DNA of 43,913 bases from Symsagittifera roscoffensis (Eukaryota > Xenacoelomorpha > Acoela > Convolutidae): contig NW_026971184.1 in the NCBI RefSeq assembly GCF_963678635.1, positions 1-43,913 on the forward strand. The letters run 5' to 3'. The first letter of the stretch is position 1. Every line of letters starts with the position of its first letter. A program made the position numbers and the translations under genes. Below the pieces are notes generated by a model. It saw nothing but the letters and a program-made list of their open reading frames with translations. It had not been told where the DNA came from and did no database searches. Positions 11,016 to 21,683 of the stretch are shown here, in pieces.

Positions 11016-12317
11016 TTTTTTTCTAATAATTGTTGTTTGGTATCAACTTTGTTCTTTGTATTTAATTGTGTTGCTTCAAGCAACTTATTCGAATGAAAAA
11101 TGAAATTAAAATTAATAACGCCAAAATCCGGTTTAAACCAACAAAGATTGTTTCAAATGTTTGATTTAATCTGCGCGGGGTTTATTCTCTTTATATGTAA
11201 TGTAATTTTATATCGATTTTTCAAAATTTTCACAACAGCTTGTAAAATTGATCCACATTAAGAAGCAGCAGTTGCGTGAGCCTGTGACTCTGGTTTAGAC
11301 ACATAGAGACCGGATGAGGGCTCATTGCACAAACTCAACGAGTAAAAAATTGCAAATTTTGCCATACAACGTTTTTGAGGTCTTGTATTGTAATGCTAGC
11401 CTTGAACACTCGCTGCAGGCACAAGCCAAAAACATATTTTTCCTGCTGTTCTGACTACATTTTCTCGGAAAAGGAGTTCAACAGCGAGAACATGTAAATA
11501 GCAGAGAGCAAGAATTAACTTAAAAAAGTCATAAAAAGTCATAAAAAAGATGTTATAGAAGCAACAGAGAGATACCTGATAGTTTCGAAAAAGTTTTTAA
11601 GGAATTTCATGCAGTCTTATATAATTTTTATTGAAAAGTTTTTCCATTTTTAGTCAATTCTAGCGGTAAAATGTCCACTTTTCAATAATTATCCAAAACA
11701 TGATTTTTTTAACCAAAATTCTCAGAAAGATTGACGATATAAGTAATAAAAAAATGCATACACGTATCTTTTCCATAAATTTTTTAAACCAATTTGATTG
11801 AATTTCTTGTATGTTACCAATGCAAAAATGTTGATTTTCGAGTAGATAGTCAAGTTCTTTGATTTCGACTTAGATTTGACAGATAACTCAGTTAGATGAA
11901 ATTTTCGAAGCGAGTCTCTGGAAATCTTTTTTAGCGATTGCTTTTGTGTATATTCTTACTTATTTGGAATATTTAAGCCCTTAAAATGTTCCTCTGATCG
12001 GATAAGACAACTATAACAAAAATGAACTTTTTTTGTGATTTGAAACAACAAGGTGTAAAGAGTCTTCAAAATGGAACTTTGTTTCAGATTGAACACGACT
12101 TTTCTAGAAGAATTAATTAAAAGAAAGCTGAAATCTGATTAGATCTAAATAAGAAAAATCAATTCTGACCAGTTAAACCCGCACATTCGAGTTGAAGGTA
12201 CCCCTAATTCCTAAATCAATTTATTTTCAATTAAACAACCGTCAATTACCTCCTCTCTCAGATCTAAATAGCCTTATTTTTTTTCTCTCACTCAATTTTT
12301 TACTCAATTGGTCTTTG
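11016..12317. repeat. Rearranged repeat fragments between small-ORF copies
   Basis: There is no gene here. A stretch at 11568-11712 (AGAAGCAACAGAGAG, TTTTTAGTCAATTCTAGC) recurs in direct orientation at 28268-28390. About 11750-11930 (GTAGATAGTCAAGTTCTTTG) matches the shared block in the orientation found at 25.1-25.26 kb. About 11940-12310 (TTTAAGCCCTTAAAATGTTC, GAACACGACTTTTCTAG) matches it in the opposite orientation. Two pieces of the same block therefore sit head to head, evidence of local inversion or of two truncated insertions. Confidence 0.6.
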
Positions 12318-12752
12318 CAAAGCAAAACATCATTATCCAGTACTCTGCAGAGTTTTCGCCTGACCCATTACAAATTAAAGAAACAATCTCTGGAGTTTTT
12401 TCTGGCTTGAATGGACATCAACCAACATCATATAATTCAAGTTCCCATCACGGAGAACCAACTTGGAACAATTCAAATTATCGAGGAAGTGACTGAACAT
12501 GTGGGAAGTAACTACACCGAGATTCCTCACTCAAGATTTGTGGTTCATCCAGTCAGCGACTTTCTCTTTTCTTGGGAGGAAGCATGATCAGCCAAAAACC
12601 ACATCACAATAGATGAAGATGAGGGTTTCTCAGAAATATAGACGCCTCAAAACATTCCTTCACAACAAACACCAGTGATGGAACCTCGTCCAGCTCTGCG
12701 TTCTATAGAGAACCTCCAGAACACTTCTGCTGCTCGAAAGCTCTTTGATTGA
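12318..12752 (+). pseudogene. Small acidic ORF family, copy S2 (broken)
   Basis: This is a second family copy on the plus strand. It starts near AAGCAAAACATCATTATCC, matching the conserved FSVQN start region, and runs to CTCTTTGATTGA. The peptide can be followed only by changing frame several times. Coding landmarks are the ATTATCGAGGAAGTGACTGA helix codons, the degenerate signature region (CATCCAGTCAGCGACTTTCT replaces the usual QPVDDF codons) and the ITIDEDEGFSE codons near 12.61 kb. In-frame stops follow TGGGAGGAAGCA and the SEI codons. About 450 nt separate it from copy S3, suggesting local duplication. Confidence 0.7.
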
Positions 12753-12889
12753 TTTTTTTCGTAAGTAATTGTTGTTTGGTATCAACTTCGTTTTTTGTAA
12801 GTAATTGATTTCATCAATTTCAATTTAACATTAAAAATAGTTGAGAAGTTCATGGTAAATAATAGAAAAACAATAGAATTAAACCTAAA

Positions 12890-13352
12890 TTACCTCTCTA
12901 GAATTTTTGCCTAATCTAATACAAATTCAAGTGTGAGAAACAGTCTCTGGAGTTTTTCTGGCACAATTGTATATCCCAAGCCAAGTCTGGCAAATGGCGG
13001 AAGTGATACAAAGGGATTTCAACAAGCATCATATAATTCAAGTTCCCAGCACAGAGAAACAACTTGAAATGATGCAAGATACGGAGGAAGTGACTGAGCA
13101 TGTGGAAATGAACTACCCGGAGATTCCTGGATCAAGATTTGTAGCTCAACCAGTCGACGACTTCCTCTTTCCTTGGGAGGAGGCAGGATCAACCGACAAC
13201 CCCATCACGAAGATAAAGATGAGGGTTTCTCCGAAACAATGACGCCTCAAAACAAACCTCCACAATAACCATCAGCGAAAGACTCTCGTCCAGCTGTGCG
13301 TTCTCTAGAGTACCTCCAGAAACCCCTTGCTGCGCAACAGCTCTTTGATCGC
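12890..13352 (+). pseudogene. Small acidic ORF family, copy S3 (frameshifted)
   Basis: This third plus-strand copy reads well in one frame across VWQMAEVIQRDFNKHHII, a Glu-rich helix with NYPEIPGS, and FVAQPVDDFLFPWEEAGS. A small deletion after ATCACGAAGATAAAGATGAG (about 13205-13225, where other copies have AATAGATGAAGATGAG) then shifts it out of frame. Upstream, the codon matching the TAA of S1 is CAA, so the open frame extends further back, but no ATG was found that clearly starts it. The 3' end keeps the AACAGCTCTTTGATC tail. The same family statements as for S1 apply. Confidence 0.72.
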
Positions 13353-13504
13353 ATTTTTTTCTAAATAATTGTTGTTTGGTAATAACTTGGTTCTTTTTAA
13401 TTAATTAAATGATTTCTTTACTTACAATTGAATTATGAAAAAAGATTAGAACTTCAGGGTAAATCATTGAAAAGCAATTAGAATACATTAGTTTGTATTA
13501 GAAC

Positions 13505-13990
13505 CGATAGTTTGTGTGGAAGTTAGTTTCTGGTTAGAAAAAAATAGTGGCGTTTGAGTTTTTTGGTAGCAGTATTTGCTTTGCAATACTTGGCTTTTTC
13601 TCTGCTGCTTTCTATTTCAAATTGTGATGAGCAGCGCGGTCTATTAGATTGAAAACTTCGCAATTTGATGAAATACCATTCGGATAAAATATGTGTTTGT
13701 ACAGACTGTTAAGACAACCAAAAATTTGGTATCATGGTATCTGAACTGAAAACCACCCAATCGTTGTAAAATTTTGATCGAAATATGAATCAATCAGAAT
13801 TTTGTGGAACTTAAAATTTTCCAAAGAACGGTAAGATTTGTGGGTGGAGACATCAAAAACAATTGGTTACTATCTATTTTTCGTAAAAAGCACTGGAAAC
13901 GGAAACAAATAGCAAATTTTGACAACCAACTGGGAAGACCTTAACACAGAGCAGTAGCCATCCGGACCAATGATTTGCTGAGAATTGTGG
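13505..13990 (+). repeat. Dispersed repeat R, copy 1
   Basis: This sequence recurs in direct orientation at 14683-15180. Shared landmarks are GTGTGGAAGTTAGTTTCTGG, TTCAAATTGTGATGA-AGCGCGGTC, TTTGTACAGACTGT, GTGGGTGGAGACA and GGAAACGGAAACA. Its last 100 bases (13892-13990) also recur inverted at 15203-15300 and are nearly identical there. No coding potential was seen. Confidence 0.85.
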
Positions 13991-14225
13991 AATGTTCTTT
14001 TGCAACTGCTGAGTTGGTCCGCTATTGAAAAAGTTTTAGGCATCGGCGATGAACCAAATTGATTTCTTCAATTTCATTTTAACTTTGAAAGTAGTTGAGA
14101 AGTTCAGGGTAAATCATAGAAAAACTATTAGAATGAAACCTAAATTAGCGTTTCGAACTAGCAAACATGTAAAGAAACTTGATTAGTTTTCGCACATATA
14201 TTAGGAAAAACACAGGAAAAAATAC

Positions 14226-14480
14226 TTGATGGTTTTTACATCTTGTCGGAAAAAACTCAAACGGTTTCAGCACTTTGTAGAAAAAACTGAAAGACTTTTT
14301 GCATTTTGTCAAAAAAAGCAAAACACTCTTTGCACTTTGTCCAAGAAAGTTGCTTTTTGCAACCTTTTTTTAAAAAAATTGAAATGTTTTTTGCAGCTTC
14401 AAAAAAGTCAGAAGAAACAATACTTCTTGCTGAAGAGTTCGAAGAGATTTTGCAACTTCCTTAGCAACGGTAATTTTTTT
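14226..14480 (-). repeat. Degenerate 31-bp array 1 (reverse orientation)
   Basis: Units such as TTTGCATTTTGTC-AAAAAAAG and CTTTGCACTTTGTCCAAGAAA are the reverse complement of the units in the arrays from 15.9 kb onward. The open frame across it is Lys/Phe/Gln-rich repeat translation. It lies 3' of plus-strand small-ORF copy S3, just as the larger arrays lie 3' of the minus-strand copies S4 and S5. Confidence 0.75.
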
Positions 14481-14682
14481 TCCTTTTTAAACATGTTTGG
14501 TCATTTTGGAAGTAAATGAGAGAAAATGGATAGATTATCAAAACTTTTTTTGATTTTTTTGCTGAAAAATTGACTTGATCACTATATACAAATCCATAAA
14601 CTTCAAAAACAGTCAATTTCTTTTAACAAATTGAAATAATATTTTGAGTTTTGTACTTTACGAACTCTTTTCAGAAAAACTG

Positions 14683-15180
14683 AACCGATATTTTTGTGGA
14701 AGCTAGTTTCTGGTTAGATTATAAATCGTGAGGTTTGAATTTTTTGCCTCACAGTCTTTTCTCTGCAGAAGAAGGCATTTTTTTCTGTTCCTTTTTCTTT
14801 CAAATTGTGATGAATAGCGCGGTCATTTTGATTGAAAACTTCGCCAGTTGACAAAATAACATTCGAACAAAACCTGTATTTGTACAGACTGTAAAAACAA
14901 TCAATGATTTGGTATGTCAAATGAAAACTAACCAACCGTTGTAAAATCTGGTCGAAAGATGAACCAAGCAAAAATATGTGGAAATTACAGTTCTCCAAAT
15001 AGAAGTAAAAAATGTGGGTGGAGACACAAAATTTTTCGTTACTATACATTTTTCACTAATAAAATCACTGGAAACGGAAACATATATCAATTTTTGACAC
15101 CCATCTGGAAATTAGCTGGGTAGAGCTTGACACCTAGCAGCAGCCATCCGGATCTATTATTTTTGTTGAGAATTGTGTAG
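14683..15180 (+). repeat. Dispersed repeat R, copy 2
   Basis: Direct repeat of 13505-13990, so array 1 lies between two R copies. It is more diverged than copy 1 and contains an extra AATTAGCTGGGTAG segment. Its right end forms the left arm of the palindrome at 15066-15300. Confidence 0.82.
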
Positions 15181-15300
15181 GAGTTACTGGTCCTATATAA
15201 ATCCACAATTCTCAGCAAATCATTGGTCCGGATGGCTACTGCTCTGTGTCAAGGTCTTCCCAGTTGGTTGTCAAAATTTGCTATTTGTTTCCGTTTCCAG
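15066..15300. repeat. Long imperfect palindrome (fold-back)
   Basis: The left arm (CTGGAAACGGAAACATATAT ... AGCCATCCGGAT ... TTGAGAATTGTG) and the right arm (CCACAATTCTCAGCAAATCA ... CCGGATGGCT ... GTTTCCGTTTCCAG) are inverted copies about 100-115 bp long, separated by roughly 25 bases centred near 15185. The right arm is closer to 13892-13990 than to its own partner. That suggests it arrived by inversion or template switching involving copy 1. Confidence 0.85.
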
Positions 15301-15929
15301 TAATTTAAAAAAAAAAAAGTTTAATAATTTCATTTGCTCAGGTTGAATTACTTTTTTAATGCCTAAAAATTAAAAGAAACCTTCCTAGCTCTTTCGAGAA
15401 TCATGTCAGACCCTCGGATTGTCTTTTTTAAAAATTTTTCTGATGACAATTGATATTTTAAAATAAGAATTATGTCAAAGTTATGTTTTTTTTTCCAGCT
15501 TGAACAGTTCTTAACATTAAATTATGAAGGTTTTTTTACGCGTACCAAAAACACCGCCAAGAATTTTTGCAATATGCTAAGAAACCCGCAATTTTTTTGA
15601 AGAAATGCAATTTTTTCCTTGATTGTTTTATAAGCTATATAAAAATCTAACTTCATTTCTCAAATTAAAGAGCGGAAAACTCAAAAATTTAAGGTAAGAA
15701 TCAAGTTGAATTGTTGCTTACAAAACTTCTATTTTGATAACTTTCATCACTTTTCCCTATGTTATTACTTTGATTTTTTATTGTTTCTGATCAACAGACA
15801 TGCAATTTTTTTTTTCTAAAAATTTTCTAAAGGTTTAGTTTTCGAACAAAAATTTCAAAAAGACTATTAATCAAATGTGCAATGAAAATTATACGATTTA
15901 TTTTGGCGAAATGCTTCAAATTTTTCAAC

Positions 15930-16525
15930 AGAGTACGTCAAAGTGTTTTTCAAAGTGTTTTATTTCTTTAAACAAAATAAGGAATGTGTTTCAACTTTTT
16001 CGAAGATATGTGATAAGTGTTTCAATTTATCCTACAAATGCAAAAAGTGTTTCGCTTTTTTGAACAATGTGCAAAAAGTGTTTCACTTTTTTCGACAAAG
16101 TGCAAAAAATGCTTCCTTTTTTCCTACAAAATGCGAAAATTTTTCAACTCCTTTGACTTTTTCAATTTTTTTGAGAAGATGCGAAAAGTGTTTCAGTCTT
16201 TCCCACAAAATGCGAAAAGTGTTTCGCTCTTATAATCAAAATGTCTCTTTTTTTCCTACAAAGAAGAAAAAATGTTTCTTTTTTTGACAAGATGCAAAAT
16301 TGTTCCATTTTTTTCCTACAAAATGCGAAAAGTGTTTCACTTTTTTCTACAAAATGTGAAAAGTTTTTCAAGTTTTTTGACAAGATGCTATAAGTGTTGA
16401 ATTATTTTCGACAAGATGAAAAAATGTTTCACTTTTTTCCTACAAAACCCGAAATGTGTTTCACTTTTTTACAGACTGCAAAAATTATTTGTGTTTTTAC
16501 TGACAAAATGCAAAAAACCATCAGG
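15930..16525 (+). repeat. 31-bp satellite-like array 2
   Basis: Degenerate tandem units of about 30-31 bp follow the pattern ACAAAATGC, GAAAAGTGTTTCACTTTTTT, then C-TACAAAATGC or GACAAGATGC. Most units contain the interrupted inverted repeat AAAAGTG-TTT-CACTTTT or a decayed form. Poly-A and poly-T runs alternate every 10 or so bases. Long Phe/Lys-rich open frames in all frames are by-products: the unit carries few stops and its length is not a multiple of three. Confidence 0.93.
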
Positions 16526-16870
16526 TATTTTTTATTTTGTCCAAAATTTTTTATTGTTTTTTTTCTATATTATGTGTGCAAAAAATAAACAAATATCTTA
16601 ACATATTCCGAGCGCTAAATTATGTTCTATTTGTTTTTCAGTAGTTTACACTGAACGTCTCATCTATTTTCATAAATAAAATGAAAATGAAGAAAATAAC
16701 TAAAAACAAAGACCGAACTTAATGCCAACATTGGTTTTTATATTGTTTCTGATCAACAGACATGAAAAAAAATTCTAAAAGTTTTCTAAAGGATTAAGTT
16801 TTGTACAAAAACATCAAAAAGATTCTTAAATAACTGTGCAAGAGAAATTGTCATCATTTATTTTGGCAAG
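16525..16870 (+). repeat. Inter-array spacer, first of several copies
   Basis: This roughly 345-bp non-coding spacer separates arrays. Landmarks are GTGTGCAAAAAATAAACAAA, CATATTCCGAGCGCTAAATT, GAACGTCTCATCTATTTTCA, TTGTTTCTGATCAACAGACA and GTGCAAGAGAAATTGTCATC. It recurs at about 17605-17945 and 20548-20895. Shortened versions are at 21450-21670, 22790-23010, 23715-23785 and 23965-24185. The GTTTACCCTGAACTTCTCAT part also appears reverse-complemented as AGAAGTTCAGGGTAAA near 14100 and 13450, beside the plus-strand small ORFs. Confidence 0.9.
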
Positions 16871-17605
16871 AAGCTAAAAGTGTTTCACTTTTTTCTACAA
16901 TACGCGAAAAGTGGTTCAGCTTTTTCGACACAAAGCCGAGTTTGTTTCAAATTTTTCAACAGAACATGATAAGCGTTTCATTTTTTGTTACAAAATACAA
17001 AACAAAAACGTTTCAATTTTTTTGAGCAAAATGCAAAAAATGTTTCACTTTATTTGACAAAATGCGAAAATTTATTCAATTTTTTTGACAAGATGGGAAT
17101 TTTGTTACACTTTTTTCCTACAAGTTGTGAAAATTGTTTTTTTTTCCTAAAAAATGCGAAAAGTGTTTCACTTTTTCTACAAAAAGTAAAAAATGTTCCG
17201 ATTTTTTTTGGCAAGATGCGAAAAGTGTTTCAGTCTTCCCACAAAATGCGAAAAGTGTTTCGCTCTTATAAACAAAATGCAAAAATTGTCACAGTTTTTC
17301 CGACAAATGGCAAAAATGTCTCTTTTTTTCCTACAAAGAAGAAAAAATGTTTCTTTTTTTTGACAAGATGCAAAAAGTGTTCCATTTTTTTCCTACAAAA
17401 TGCGAAAAGTGTTTCACTTTTTTCTTCAAAATGTGAAAAGTTTTTCAAGTTTTTTGACAAGATGCCATAAGTGTTTAATTATTTTCGACAAGATGAAAAA
17501 ATGTTTCACTTTTTTCCTATAAAATCCGAAATGTGTTTCACTTTTTTACAGAGTGCAAAAATTATTTGTGTTTTTACTGACAAAATGCAAAAAACCATCA
17601 GGCAT
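16870..17605 (+). repeat. 31-bp satellite-like array 3
   Basis: Same unit family as array 2. From about 17220 onward it repeats the order of variant units found in 16185-16525, including the marker TTTCGCTCTTATAA-CAAAATG. This array is therefore a join of an array-4-like left part and an array-2-like right part, consistent with unequal exchange. Confidence 0.92.
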
Positions 17606-17944
17606 TTTTTATTTTGTTCAATTTTTTTATGGTTTTTTTTTCAATATAATGGGTGCAAAAAATGAACAAATATTTTAACATATTCCGAGCGCTAAATTAG
17701 GTTCTATTTGTTTTTCAGTAGTTTACACCGAACGTCTCATCTATTTTCATAAATAAAATGAAAATGAAGAAAATAATTAAAAACAAAGACCGAAGTTAAT
17801 GCGAACAGTGGTTTTTATATTGTTTCTGATCAACAGACTTGAAAAAAAAATTCTAAAAAATTTCTAAAGGATTAAGTTTTGAACAAAAACATCATAAAGA
17901 TTCTTAAATAAATGTGCAAGAGAAATTGTCATCATTTATTTTGG

Positions 17945-18470
17945 CAAGAACCTAAAAGTGTTTCACTTTTTTCTACAAAACGCGAAAAGTGGTTCAGCTT
18001 TTTCGACACAAAGTCAAGTTTGTTTCAATTTTTTCAACAGAACAAGATAAGTGTTTCATTTTTTGTTACAAAATACGAAAAAAAACGTTTCAGTTTTTTG
18101 AGCAAAATGCAAAAAATGTTTCACTTTATTTGACAAAATGCGAAAAACTATTCAATTTTTTTGACAATATGGGAAAATTGTTACTTTTTTTTCCTACAAG
18201 TTGTGAAAATTGTTTCTTTTTTTTCCTATAAAATGCGAAAAGTGTTTCACTTTTTCTACAAAAAGTAAAAAATATTCCAATTTTTTTGGCAAGATGCGAA
18301 AAATGTTTCAGTTTTTCCGACAAAATGCGAAAATTGTTTCTTTTTTTTTCCTACAAAAGTGAAAATTGTTTCATATTTTTTGACAGGATGCGAAAAGTGT
18401 TTCATTCTTCCCTACAAAATCCAAAAAGTGTTTCACTTTTTTCGACAGATTGCAAAAATGTCCGTATCCC
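17945..18470 (+). repeat. 31-bp satellite-like array 4
   Basis: Same unit family, preceded by the standard spacer at 17605-17945. The order of variant units resembles array 6 (20895-21450) more than array 2. It ends abruptly near TGCAAAAATGTCCG, after which unrelated sequence with a small minus-strand ORF begins. Confidence 0.92.
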
Positions 18471-18542
18471 AGATTAAAAACTTCACCAAAAAGTTATTCA
18501 TTTGAAATATTGGAAAACCCGTACTTTTTTCTCGAATGTGAC

Positions 18543-18848
18543 TTAAACATAGTCAATTTTTTCTAAATTCTCTAAGTCGTCTACTCTCGAGTTAAATCCA
18601 TTCTGAAAGATCAAGGATACTTTGCTCACCAGATTGGGAGATTTTTTAATTTTGAGTTTCTTGAAAGTTTTGGCAACAATTTCACACTGGATGCAGTAAC
18701 TCTCCCGTTCTTCTATGATTTGCTTTAACTTTTGGCATAGAATTCCGATTCTTCTAAAATTTTTACTTTTGTTGTAGAAAGAAATAAACTGTAGGAGAAT
18801 TGCAAACAAAATGAAAATAAAATTTTCAGCTGTAAATTTTGCTAACAT
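18543..18848 (-). CDS. Small hypothetical protein with N-terminal hydrophobic segment
   Basis: This 101-codon open frame starts at an ATG and is not made of array units. Residues 10-25 (FIFILFAILLQFISFY) form one hydrophobic stretch that could be a signal anchor or signal peptide. The rest is Lys-rich and helical, with a C-x2-C pair (SYCIQCEIV) and a tail NSRVDDLENLEKIDYV. I recognise no family. It sits alone between array 4 and the duplicated block at 19.3 kb. The look of the protein argues mildly for a real or recently real gene. Against it are the AT-rich setting, no visible neighbours or splice context, and the chance that a frame of this length is random. Confidence 0.35.
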   Translation of the reverse strand: MLAKFTAENFIFILFAILLQFISFYNKSKNFRRIGILCQKLKQIIEERESYCIQCEIVAKTFKKLKIKKSPNLVSKVSLIFQNGFNSRVDDLENLEKIDYV

Positions 18849-19302
18849 CCTCTAAAACTGTCTAAACTCATTTAAAATGTTTGCAACACTTGGTTGACTT
18901 TATTTTTTTTTAAAGTGTTTCGTAAAATAACATTTTTTTTTGTTGACATGAAGCTAGTTTTGAAATGTTTTTTAAAAAGGCCTAATTTCTGAAAGTCGTT
19001 CATTTTACTCACAACCTTGGCTGAGTAATTTTATTCAAATTCAAAAAAGTATCAAATAACTAAAACCCACAATTTTTTTCATCAATCTCATCACTTTACA
19101 GTTAGTTCTGGAAATTCGATTGGTTATTCTTTTGAGTTTTTCTAGAATTTCAAAAAATCTGAATAACCTAGAATTTAATGTGCAATGGTTTTTAATAAAA
19201 ATCAAGATTTTAAAATAAGAAATTTCTAGAAATTAATGAATAATGACTTCAAATTTTCTGACGGAAATTTTCTACAACTTTTAGTGTACTATAAAACTTA
19301 AA
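18849..19302. other. AT-rich interval, nothing recognised
   Basis: No coding sequence, array units or copies of the named repeats were seen between the small minus-strand ORF and the start of the second segmental-duplication copy. Confidence 0.6.
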
Positions 19303-19879
19303 GTTTAGTAATTTCATTTGCTCAGGTTAAATTACTTTTTTAATGCCTAAAAGTTAAAAGAAACCTTCCTAGCTCTTTCGAGAATCATGTCAGACCCTGG
19401 GATTGTCTTTTTTGAAAATCTTTCTGATGACAATTGATATTTTAAAATAAGAATTATGTCAAAGTTATGTTTTTTTTCCAGCTTGAACAGTTCTTAACAT
19501 TAAATTATGAAGGTTTTTTTACGCGTACCAAAAACACTCTCAAGAATTTTCGCAATATGCTAAGAAACCCGGAATTTTTTTGGTGAAATGCAATTTTTTT
19601 CTTGATTTTTTTGAAAGTTATGTAAAAATCTAACTTCATTTCTCAAATTAAAGAGCGGAAAATTTAGGGTAAGAAACAAGTTGAATTGTTTGCTTACAGA
19701 ATTTCTATTTTGATAACTTTCATCACTTTTCCCTAAGTTATTACTTTGATTTTTTATTGTTTCTGATCAACAGACATGCAATTTTTTTTTCTAAAAGTTT
19801 TCTAAAAATTTAATTTTCGAACAAAAAATTCAAAAAAAATTATTAATCAAATGTGCAATGAAAATTATACGATTTATTT

Positions 19880-20545
19880 TGGCGAAATGCTCAAAGTGTT
19901 TCAAATTTTTCAACAGAGTACGTCAAAATGTTTTTCAAAGTGTTTTATTCCTTTAAACAAAATAAGGAATGTGTTTCAACTTTTTCGAGGATGTGTGATA
20001 AGTGTTTCAATTTATCCTACAAATGCAAAAAGTGTTTCGCTTTTTTGAACAATGTGCAATAAGTGTTTCACTTTTTTCGACAAAGTGCAAAAAAGTTTCC
20101 TTTTTTCCTACAAAATCCGAAAAATTTTCAACTATTTTGACTTTTTCATTTTTTTTGACAAGATGCGAAAAGTGTTTCAGTCTTTCCCACAAAATGCGAA
20201 AAGTGTTTCGCTCTTATAAACAAAATGCGAAAAGAGTGACAGTTTTTCCGACAAATAGAAAAAATGTCTCTTTTTTTCCCACAAAGAAGAAAAATTGTTT
20301 CTTTTTATTCGACAAGATGCAAAAAATGTTCCATTTTTTCCTACAAAATGCGAAAAGTGTTTCACTTTTTTCTACAAAATGTGAAAAGTTTTTCAAGTTT
20401 TTTGACAAGATGCCATAAGTGTTTAATTATTTTCGACAAGATGAAAAAATGTTTCACTTTTTTCCTACAAAATCCGAAATGTGTTTCACTATTTTACAGA
20501 GTGCAATAATTATTTGTGTTTTTACTGACAAAATGCAAAAAACCA
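19880..20545 (+). repeat. 31-bp satellite-like array 5
   Basis: Counterpart of array 2 in the second duplication copy, with the same order of variant units (TTTCGCTTTTTTGAACAATG, then TCGACAAAGTGC, then the CTCTTATAAACAAAATGCG marker). Confidence 0.93.
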
Positions 20546-20894
20546 TCAGGTATTTTTTATTTTGTACAAATTTTCTATTGTTTTTTTTCTATATTATATG
20601 TGCAAAAATTGAACAAATATCTTAACATATTCCGAGCGCTAAATTAGGTTCTATTTGTTTTTCAATAGTTTACGCTGAACGTCTCATCTATTTTCATAAA
20701 TAAAATGAAAATGAAGAAAATAACTAAAACGAAAGACCGAAGTTACTGCCAACATTGGTTTTTATATTGTTTCTGATCAACAGACATGAAAAAAAATCTT
20801 AAAGTTTTCTAAAGGGTTAAGTTTTGAACGAAAACATCATAAAGATTCTTAAATAACTGTGCAAGAGAAATTGTCATCATTTATTTTGGCAAGA

Positions 20895-21450
20895 AGCTAA
20901 AAGTGTTTCACTTTTTTCTACAAAACGCGAAAAATGTTTCAGCTTTTTTTGAACACAAAGCCAAGTTTGTTTCAAATTTTTCAACAGAACATGATAAGTG
21001 TTTCATTTTTTGTTACAAAATACGAAAAAAAAAACGTTTCAATTTTTTTGAGCAAAATGCAAAAAAATGTTTCACTTCATTTGACAAAATGCGAAAAATT
21101 ATTCAATTTTTTTGACAAGATGGGAAAATTGTTACATTTTTTTCCTACAAGTTGTGAAAATTGTTTCTTTTTATCCTAAAAAATGCGAAAAGTGTTTCAC
21201 TTTTTCTACAAAAAGTAAAAATGTTCCGATTTTTTTTGGCAAGATGCGAAAAATGTTTCAGTTTTTCCGACAAAATGCGAAAATTGTTTCTTTTTTTCCT
21301 ATAAAAAGTGAAAATTGTTTCACAATTTTTGCCAGGATGCGAAAAGTGTTTCATTTTTTCCTACAAAATCCAAAAAGTGTTTCACTTTTTTCTACAGAAT
21401 GCAAAAAGTGTTTGAGTTTTTTTTTGACAGGATGCAAAAAACCATCAGCT
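20895..21450 (+). repeat. 31-bp satellite-like array 6
   Basis: Counterpart of arrays 3 and 4. Most units are AAAATGCGAAAAGTGTTTCA or close variants, ending in a TGACAGGATGCAAAAAACCA junction into the spacer. Confidence 0.93.
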
Positions 21451-21683
21451 ATTTGCTATTTGTGTACAAACATTCTATTGTTTTTTTTCCATAAAATGTG
21501 TGCAAAAAAAAACAAATATCTTAACATATTCGAGCGCTAAATCAAATTCTAATCGTTTTTAAATAGTTTACCCTGATCTTCTCATCTCTTTTCATAATTA
21601 AAATGAAAATGAAGAAAATACTTATTACAAACAACGAAGTTACTGCCAAACAACAATTTTTACAAAAAAGTCAATCAAAGATC

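Larger units (their letters stand above)
15318..17605 (+). repeat. Segmental duplication, copy 1
   Basis: From AGTTTAATAATTTCATTTGC onward this block matches 19303-21460 in direct orientation, about 3,985 to 4,020 bases away. The match includes GAAACCTTCCTAGCTCTTTC and GAGAATCATGTCAGACCCT in the array-free left part, array 2, the spacer, and much of the next array. No host gene was found in it. Confidence 0.9.
19303..21460 (+). repeat. Segmental duplication, copy 2
   Basis: Direct copy of 15318-17605 with scattered substitutions and small indels. Copy 1 is followed by an additional spacer-plus-array unit (17605-18470) that copy 2 lacks. After copy 2 the sequence passes through a shortened spacer into small-ORF relic S4. 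Confidence 0.9.
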
